From assembly GCA_035272265.1 (NCBI GenBank), contig DATEQV010000071.1, positions 1-5,188 of the forward strand: DNA of 5,188 nucleotides, in the 5' to 3' direction. This stretch comes from Acidisphaera sp035272265. Lineage in GTDB: Bacteria > Pseudomonadota > Alphaproteobacteria > Acetobacterales > Acetobacteraceae. Under the pieces are notes generated by a model. It saw only the letters and a program-made list of their open reading frames with translations, did no database searches and was not told where the DNA came from. Both the position numbers and the translations under genes were made by a program. Position 1 is the stretch's first letter. Each line of letters begins with the position of its first letter. This document shows positions 1 to 5,188 of this stretch, in pieces.

Positions 1-1178
1 CCGGCGACGATGCCGACCACGCCGGGATGCCACGCCTCGCCGCACACCAGCAGCGCCGCGTGTCCCGCCGCCGCCTGTTCGGCCGCCTGCCGATGCGCCG
101 CCTCCAGCATCGCGGCCTCGACCTCCTGGCGCTGGCGGTTCACCGAATCCAGCCGCGCGGCGAGCAGCCTCGCCTCGTCGGCGTCCTCCGTCAGCAGCAG
201 GCGCAACGCCATGTCGGCCTCGGACAGCCGGCCGCCCGCGTTGATGCGCGGGCCGAGCGCGAACCCGCAGGTATGCGCATTCGGCGCCCCGCGCGACTGC
301 GCGATGTCGAGCAGCGCCACCACGCCGGGCCGCCCCCGCCGCGCCATCACCTTCAGCCCCTGCGACACCAGCGCGCGATTGAGCCCGACCAGCGGCATCA
401 TGTCGCAGACCGTCGCCAGCGCCACCAGATCGAGCAGGCCCAGCAGGTCCGGCTCCGCGCGCGCGGCGAACCAGCCCTGCCGCCGCAGCACGCGCACGCA
501 CGCGACCGCGGCCAGGAACGCCACCGAAGTCGCGCACAGCGTGCCCAGGCCCGACGTGCAGTCCACCCGGTTCGGATTGACCGTCGCCAGCACCGATTGC
601 GGCGCCGCGTCGATCTTGTGGTGATCCAGCACCAGCACGTCGGCGCGCCCGGCCACCGCCTGCAGCGCCTCGCCCGCCGCACTGCCGCAATCGACGCATA
701 CGATCAGGCTCGCCCCGCGCGCGACCAGCACCTCCAGGGCCGGCGCGTTCGGACCGTAGCCTTCCAGGATGCGGTCGGGTACGTGGTGCAGCACCGCACA
801 GCCGAGGCCGCGCAGCACGCTCATCATCAGCACGCTGCTGCACGCGCCGTCCACGTCGTAGTCGCCGAACACCGCGACCGTTTCGCCTGCAACGACCGCG
901 CGGGCCAGCCGCTCGGCCGCCGCGTCCATGTCGCGCAGGCAGGACGGATCGGGCAGCAGCGCGCGCAAGGTGGGAGCGAGGAAGTCGGCCGCCTCGTCGA
1001 TGCCCACGCCGCGCATCGCCAGCAGCCGCGCCACCAGTTCCGGCACCCCCGCGCGCTGCGCGATGCCCAGCGCCACGCGGTCGCCATCGGTGTTGGCGCC
1101 GCTCTGCCACACCCAGCGCCGCCCGCTCAGGCTGCGCGCGACACCCAGGACGGTGGCGGGGATCGGAACGTCGGGCAT
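1..1178 (-). CDS. recJ: Single-stranded-DNA-specific 5'-3' exonuclease RecJ (3' end beyond window)
   Basis: RecJ degrades single-stranded DNA 5' to 3' in recombinational repair (RecFOR pathway), mismatch repair and base-excision repair, using Mn2+/Mg2+. Reading the minus strand from the ATG at 1178 gives about 393 codons without a stop, running off the window. The DHH-phosphoesterase motifs appear in order: FGDYDVDG (residues 104-111), VCVDCG with D163, DHH at 185-187, and LATVCDMMPL with D259. The linker to the DHHA1 domain follows, with GPRINAGGRL (309-318) and HPGVVGIVAG (384-393). All metal-ligand Asp/His positions expected of the family are present. RecJ is normally about 570-610 residues, so the C-terminal OB-fold part is outside. 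The start is supported by the family-like N-terminus ending LGVARSLSGRRW (11-22) and by a 13-nt gap after the glpX stop. There is no good Shine-Dalgarno sequence, so translation may depend on glpX. Confidence 0.95.
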   Translation of the reverse strand, partial: MPDVPIPATVLGVARSLSGRRWVWQSGANTDGDRVALGIAQRAGVPELVARLLAMRGVGIDEAADFLAPTLRALLPDPSCLRDMDAAAERLARAVVAGETVAVFGDYDVDGACSSVLMMSVLRGLGCAVLHHVPDRILEGYGPNAPALEVLVARGASLIVCVDCGSAAGEALQAVAGRADVLVLDHHKIDAAPQSVLATVNPNRVDCTSGLGTLCATSVAFLAAVACVRVLRRQGWFAARAEPDLLGLLDLVALATVCDMMPLVGLNRALVSQGLKVMARRGRPGVVALLDIAQSRGAPNAHTCGFALGPRINAGGRLSEADMALRLLLTEDADEARLLAARLDSVNRQRQEVEAAMLEAAHRQAAEQAAAGHAALLVCGEAWHPGVVGIVA

Positions 1179-1191
1179 CCGCGCGGGCCGC

Positions 1192-2184
1192 TCAGCCCAG
1201 CGACCAGGATTTCGCCCGGAAATCGAAATGCGCCTCGATGTAGCGGGTCGTGCCCGACTTGCTGCGCATGACCAGCGAGTGCGTCACCGCGCCATGGCCG
1301 AAACGGCGCACGCCGCGCAGCATCGAGCCATCGGTGATGCCGGTCGCGGCGAACACCACGTCGCCCTTCGCCATGTCGGTGATCGACAGCGTGCGCCCCG
1401 GATCGCCGCCCATCATCCCCCGCGCGCGCTCCCGCTGCTCGTCGTCGTCGAACAGCAGCCGGCCTTGCATCTGGCCGCCGACGCAGCGCAGCGCCGCAGC
1501 CGCCAGCACGCCCTCCGGCGCGCCGCCCGCGCCGATATAGATGTCGATGCCGCTCTCCGGCAGCACGCAGGCGATGGCGCCGGCCACGTCGCCGGCGTCG
1601 ATCAGCATGATGCGCGCCCCGGCCTCGCGCGCATGCGCGATGATCCGTTCGTGGCGCTCGCGCTCCAGGCAGCACAGCGTGAGGTCGCTGACCTCCGCGC
1701 CCTTGGCCTTCGCGAGGTTGCGCAGGTTCTCGGCGACCGACGCATCCAGATCGACCACGCCGTCGGGCAGGCCGCCGCCGACCGCGATCTTGTCCATGTA
1801 CACGTCGGGCGCGTGCAGGAAGTTGCCCCGATCGGCCAGCGCCACCACCGCGAGCGCGTTGGGATGGCCCTTCGCCGTCAGCTCGGTGCCTTCGACGGGA
1901 TCGACGGCGATGTCCATCGGCGGCCCGCCGCTGCCGACGCGCTCGCCGATATACAGCATCGGCGCCTCGTCCATCTCGCCCTCGCCGATCACCACGACGC
2001 CGTCGATCGCGACGAAGTCGAACGCCTTGCGCATCGCCTCGACGGCCGCGCCGTCGGCCTCGTCCTTCTTGCCGCGCCCCATCCAGTGCGACGCCGCCAG
2101 CGCCGCCGCCTCGACGACGCGAACAAGGTCCAGCGCCAGGTTGCGGTCGGAGACTTCGCCGCGTGGGCTGATGCCGCCGGACAT
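1192..2184 (-). CDS. glpX: Fructose-1,6-bisphosphatase class II (GlpX)
   Basis: It hydrolyses fructose 1,6-bisphosphate to fructose 6-phosphate and phosphate, the irreversible cytosolic step of gluconeogenesis. The 330-residue product is close to E. coli GlpX (336 aa), with about 11 extra N-terminal residues. Landmarks by alignment to the remembered E. coli protein: K40 and D44 in KKDEADGAAV, E68 in VIGEGEMDEAPM (65-76), D95/E98/T100 in DIAVDPVEGT, and E224 in GAGGAPEGV. These match the E. coli metal and catalytic residues K29, D33, E57, D85, E88, T90 and E213. The start at 2184 is fixed by an AGGAGG 5 nt upstream; the same frame stays open far into hom, but that extension has no family similarity. 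It lies 14 nt after hom and 13 nt before recJ, so it is probably co-transcribed. Some class II enzymes also cleave sedoheptulose 1,7-bisphosphate; the sequence cannot settle that here. Confidence 0.97.
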   Translation of the reverse strand: MSGGISPRGEVSDRNLALDLVRVVEAAALAASHWMGRGKKDEADGAAVEAMRKAFDFVAIDGVVVIGEGEMDEAPMLYIGERVGSGGPPMDIAVDPVEGTELTAKGHPNALAVVALADRGNFLHAPDVYMDKIAVGGGLPDGVVDLDASVAENLRNLAKAKGAEVSDLTLCCLERERHERIIAHAREAGARIMLIDAGDVAGAIACVLPESGIDIYIGAGGAPEGVLAAAALRCVGGQMQGRLLFDDDEQRERARGMMGGDPGRTLSITDMAKGDVVFAATGITDGSMLRGVRRFGHGAVTHSLVMRSKSGTTRYIEAHFDFRAKSWSLG

Positions 2185-2189
2185 GGTCG

Positions 2190-2195
2190 CCTCCT
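2190..2195 (-). promoter_or_regulatory. Strong Shine-Dalgarno sequence of glpX
   Basis: The minus strand reads AGGAGG, then CGACC, then ATG, giving a full six-base anti-16S match with 5-nt spacing. It sits in the 14-nt gap after the hom stop codon and decides the glpX start at 2184. It is the only strong ribosome binding site among the four starts visible here, which suggests glpX is translated independently of hom ribosomes and perhaps at a higher rate. Confidence 0.9.
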
Positions 2196-2198
2196 GTT

Positions 2199-3491
2199 TC
2201 AGGCCGGTTCGATGCGTATCAGTGTCGGCGATTCGAGAACGGCATCCAAACCGGCAACCTGTTCGAGCGCCGCGCGCATCGCGCCCTCGCCGGTGTCGTG
2301 CGTCGTCAGCACCACCGGCACCGCCTCGCCCGGCGCGCGGCCGCGTTGCAGCATCGACTCCAGCGAGATGCGGTGGTCGCGCAGGATGGCGGTGACATCG
2401 GCGATCACGCCCGGCCGGTCCACCACCATCAGCCGCAGGTAATACGCGCCCGAGTGCGCCGTCATCGGCAGCGACGGCACGGCAGCAAGCGAGCCCGACG
2501 CAGCACCCCAGACCGGCGTCGCCCGCCCGCGCGCGATGTCGATCAGGTCGGCCACCACGGCGGACGCCGTCGGCCCCGCCCCTGCCCCACGGCCCTGCAG
2601 CACCACCTGGCCGACGAAGTCGCCCTCGATCACCACCGCGTTGAACACGCCGTCCACGCGCGCCAGCGAGGCCGCCGCCGGCACCATGCAGGGATGCACC
2701 CGCGCCTCGATGCCGCGCTCGGACTGCGACGCGATACCCAGCAGCTTGATCCGATAGCCGAGCTCGCGCGCGAACGTGATGTCCAGCGCGCTGACGCCGC
2801 GGATGCCGTCGACATGCACGGCGTCGAACTCGACCGGCCGGCCGAACGCCAGCGCGCACAGGATCGCCAGCTTGTGCGCCGCATCCACGCCGTCGATGTC
2901 GAACGACGGGTCGGCCTCGGCATAGCCCAGCCGCTGCGCGTCGGCCAGCACGTCGCCGAACTCGCGCCCGTGCTCGGTCATCGCCGTCAGGATGTAGTTG
3001 CAGGTGCCGTTCAGGATGCCGGCGACGCGGCGCACGCGGTTGGCGGCGAGCCCCTCGCGCAATGCCTTGATCACCGGGATGCCGCCCGCAACGGCGGCCT
3101 CGAACGCCAGCGTGACGCCGCGCTCCTCCGCCATGTGCGCGAGTTCGGCGCCATGCACGGCGATCAGCGCCTTGTTGGCGGTCACCACGTGCTTGCCCGC
3201 CTCGATCGCCGCCTGCACGGCGGCGCGCGCCGGCCCGTCGGAGCCGCCGATCAGCTCGACGAACACCTCTGCGCCCGACGCGCGCGCCAGCGCCACCGGA
3301 TCGTCGTACCAGCGCAGGCCGGAGACCGGCACGCCGCGGTCCCGCCCGCGGTCGCGCGCGCCGACGGCGGTGACCACGATCGGCCGCCCCGCTCGCGCGG
3401 CGATCAGCTCGGCATTGTCCCGCAGCACCGTCAGCACCCCGGCGCCGACCGTGCCGAGGCCGGCGACCGCGACGGCCAAAGGGTGGGTCAT
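2199..3491 (-). CDS. hom: Homoserine dehydrogenase, monofunctional, with C-terminal ACT domain
   Basis: It reduces L-aspartate 4-semialdehyde to L-homoserine with NAD(P)H, at the branch of the aspartate pathway leading to threonine, isoleucine and methionine. The 430-residue product has the family's usual length. It has an N-terminal Rossmann fold with GLGTVG (11-16), then ELIGG (79-83) and VVTANKAL with K107. The catalytic domain has GILNGTCNYIL (158-168) and the signature AEADPSFDIDGVDAAHK (191-207). E192, D203 and K207 keep the spacing of yeast E208, D219 and K223. Residues about 347-430 form an ACT domain (SGAYYLRLMVVDRPGVIADV onward), which in this family usually gives feedback inhibition by threonine. 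No aspartokinase domain is fused. The start at 3491 gives the conserved N-terminus MTHPLAVAVAGLG; the upstream Shine-Dalgarno match is weak. It is the first gene after the hairpin-bearing gap and probably leads hom-glpX-recJ. Confidence 0.97.
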   Translation of the reverse strand: MTHPLAVAVAGLGTVGAGVLTVLRDNAELIAARAGRPIVVTAVGARDRGRDRGVPVSGLRWYDDPVALARASGAEVFVELIGGSDGPARAAVQAAIEAGKHVVTANKALIAVHGAELAHMAEERGVTLAFEAAVAGGIPVIKALREGLAANRVRRVAGILNGTCNYILTAMTEHGREFGDVLADAQRLGYAEADPSFDIDGVDAAHKLAILCALAFGRPVEFDAVHVDGIRGVSALDITFARELGYRIKLLGIASQSERGIEARVHPCMVPAAASLARVDGVFNAVVIEGDFVGQVVLQGRGAGAGPTASAVVADLIDIARGRATPVWGAASGSLAAVPSLPMTAHSGAYYLRLMVVDRPGVIADVTAILRDHRISLESMLQRGRAPGEAVPVVLTTHDTGEGAMRAALEQVAGLDAVLESPTLIRIEPA

Positions 3492-3530
3492 GCCGGCCAG
3501 CCTAGCGACTGCGCCGGTACGAGTCTCGCC

Positions 3531-3563
3531 TCGCGCGCCGCCGCCCGCCAACCCGGCGCGCGA
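3531..3563. repeat. Perfect 10-bp inverted repeat upstream of hom (hairpin 2)
   Basis: The arms TCGCGCGCCG (3531-3540) and CGGCGCGCGA (3554-3563) are exact reverse complements around a 13-nt spacer. In the minus-strand transcript they would form a very G+C-rich stem-loop ending about 40 nt before the hom start. No U-tract follows, so it is not a standard intrinsic terminator. Its outermost two base pairs use bases 3562-3563, which also close the neighbouring hairpin, so the two structures nearly abut and compete only at their bases. In a G+C-rich gap made largely of CG steps, part of this symmetry could be chance. Confidence 0.6.
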
Positions 3564-3588
3564 TGCCGATGACACACGGTCATCGGCA

Positions 3589-3590
<2 letters not shown>
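3562..3590. repeat. Perfect 12-bp inverted repeat at the alaC stop codon (hairpin 1)
   Basis: The arms GATGCCGATGAC (3562-3573) and GTCATCGGCATC (3579-3590) are exact reverse complements around a 5-nt spacer. In the minus-strand transcript the stem starts inside the alaC stop codon (TGA at 3591-3589), so terminating ribosomes would cover its 5' arm. There is no downstream U-run. It could act as a weak or factor-assisted terminator, an RNA end that protects the upstream mRNA, or a barrier separating alaC from hom expression. An operator for a dimeric regulator is possible but less natural given its place at a stop codon. The symmetry is seen directly; its role is inferred. Confidence 0.75.
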
Positions 3591-4809
<1,219 letters not shown>

Positions 4810-4835
4810 GCGACTCGGGCCGTTTGGGGAAGCCA

Positions 4836-5188
4836 TCAGTTTATGACGCGCGCGGCGGCGCCGGAACCGCTGGCTTCGGCGTCGATCTGGACGTGATCGG
4901 CCGGCACGCCCGCCTTGGTGAGCACCGAGGCGATCGCCTGCGCGCGCGACAGGGCCAGCGCCAGCGCCGCCTGCTGGGCGCGCGGATCGTTGGTCGCCGC
5001 CTCGCCGTAGCCGACCACCATGATCGTGCCGTCGCCGCGCTGGCCGGCCAGCGCCTTGATCGCGGCGTCGGCCCCCGTCGGCAGCAGCGCGGAGCCGCGC
5101 GGGAAGGCCACGCCGAGCGGCGGCCCGGGCGGCTTGGCGGCGACCGGTGTCGCCGGCGGAGGCTGAGGGACGGGCGCGGGCGCCGGGG
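4836..5188 (-). CDS. OmpA-like C-terminal domain protein (5' end beyond window)
   Basis: The frame is open from the window edge to a TGA at 4838-4836, giving about 117 codons of the protein's C-terminus. First comes a Pro/Ala-rich segment (about 5188-5120, reading PAPAPVPQPPPATPVAAKPP), typical of linkers in periplasmic and outer-membrane proteins. A region resembling the OmpA/Pal peptidoglycan-associated fold follows: VAFPRGSALLPTGADAAIKAL, IMVVGYGEAA, then ALALSRAQAIASVLTKAGVPADHVQI, which fits the usual LSxxRAxxVxxxLxxxGV helix and turn. The usual TD of GYTD is replaced by GE, and the loop before the conserved Arg is about four residues longer, so standard peptidoglycan binding is uncertain. 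A GTG at 5111 lies inside the linker-domain junction and is not a credible start. Any signal peptide or N-terminal domain is off the window. The domain call is fair; the function is not established. Confidence 0.72.
   Translation of the reverse strand, partial: PAPAPVPQPPPATPVAAKPPGPPLGVAFPRGSALLPTGADAAIKALAGQRGDGTIMVVGYGEAATNDPRAQQAALALALSRAQAIASVLTKAGVPADHVQIDAEASGSGAAARVIN

Noticed and set aside
27..1271. Plus-strand open frame of 414 codons opposite recJ
   Set aside because: Arg/His/Gln-rich translation with no recognisable domain, while the minus strand carries every RecJ motif in order.
2186..2205. Small hairpin CCTG-AAA-CAGG next to the glpX ribosome binding site
   Set aside because: A 4-bp stem with a 3-nt loop is too weak to sequester the site and is common by chance.
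928..2442. Plus-strand open frame of 504 codons opposite glpX
   Set aside because: Same reasoning: composition-driven, no motifs, and entirely antisense to glpX and parts of recJ and hom.
2185..2859. N-terminal extension of glpX reaching back into hom
   Set aside because: The frame is open, but its Gly/Ala/Arg-rich translation resembles nothing in GlpX, overlaps the hom coding region, and the strong AGGAGG fixes the start at 2184.
3492..3530. Possible promoter giving a leaderless hom transcript (TAGGCT 7 nt before the ATG, GAGACT 17 nt further up)
   Set aside because: Only about half the -35 and -10 consensus positions match, which is expected by chance; there is no supporting feature in the sequence.

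Overview
This window reads as ordinary chromosomal core from a high-GC alphaproteobacterium. By eye it is about 70% G+C, with strong G/C preference at third codon positions. All five supported genes lie on the minus strand, so transcription runs from high to low coordinates: end of an OmpA-like envelope protein, alaC-type aminotransferase, hom, glpX, recJ. From memory, the run aminotransferase-hom-glpX-recJ is common in Alphaproteobacteria. The wording of the RecJ and GlpX proteins resembles Acetobacteraceae and related Rhodospirillales most, with Sphingomonadales as the alternative. That placement rests on recalled family resemblance, not on a search.

Layout in transcription order. (1) 5188-4836 holds the C-terminal end of a protein with a Pro/Ala-rich linker and a divergent OmpA-like domain; its N-terminus is outside the window. 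(2) 4809-3589 (possible start at 4836) is a PLP-dependent class I/II aminotransferase of the AlaC group. Its possible upstream ATG overlaps the stop of gene 1 (TGATG). (3) 3588-3492 is the only real intergenic gap, 97 nt. It holds two perfect inverted repeats back to back. A 34-codon reading frame also fits it exactly, with an ATGA overlap at each end. (4) 3491-2199 is homoserine dehydrogenase with a C-terminal ACT domain. (5) 2184-1192 is class II fructose-1,6-bisphosphatase (GlpX), preceded by the only strong Shine-Dalgarno sequence in the window. (6) 1178-1 is the N-terminal two thirds of the single-strand-specific exonuclease RecJ, cut by the window edge.

The genes do not form one pathway. 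AlaC-type transamination and Hom belong to amino acid synthesis (alanine; threonine, methionine and isoleucine). GlpX supplies the irreversible gluconeogenic step. RecJ works in DNA repair and recombination. The short gaps (14 nt hom-glpX, 13 nt glpX-recJ) suggest hom-glpX-recJ are co-transcribed, with the hairpin gap upstream of hom as the most likely point of control. No gene-free stretch exceeds 100 nt. I saw no RNA gene, mobile element, CRISPR array or phage gene, and nothing that supports a new multi-gene system. The alaC-hom gap is the part most worth a second look.
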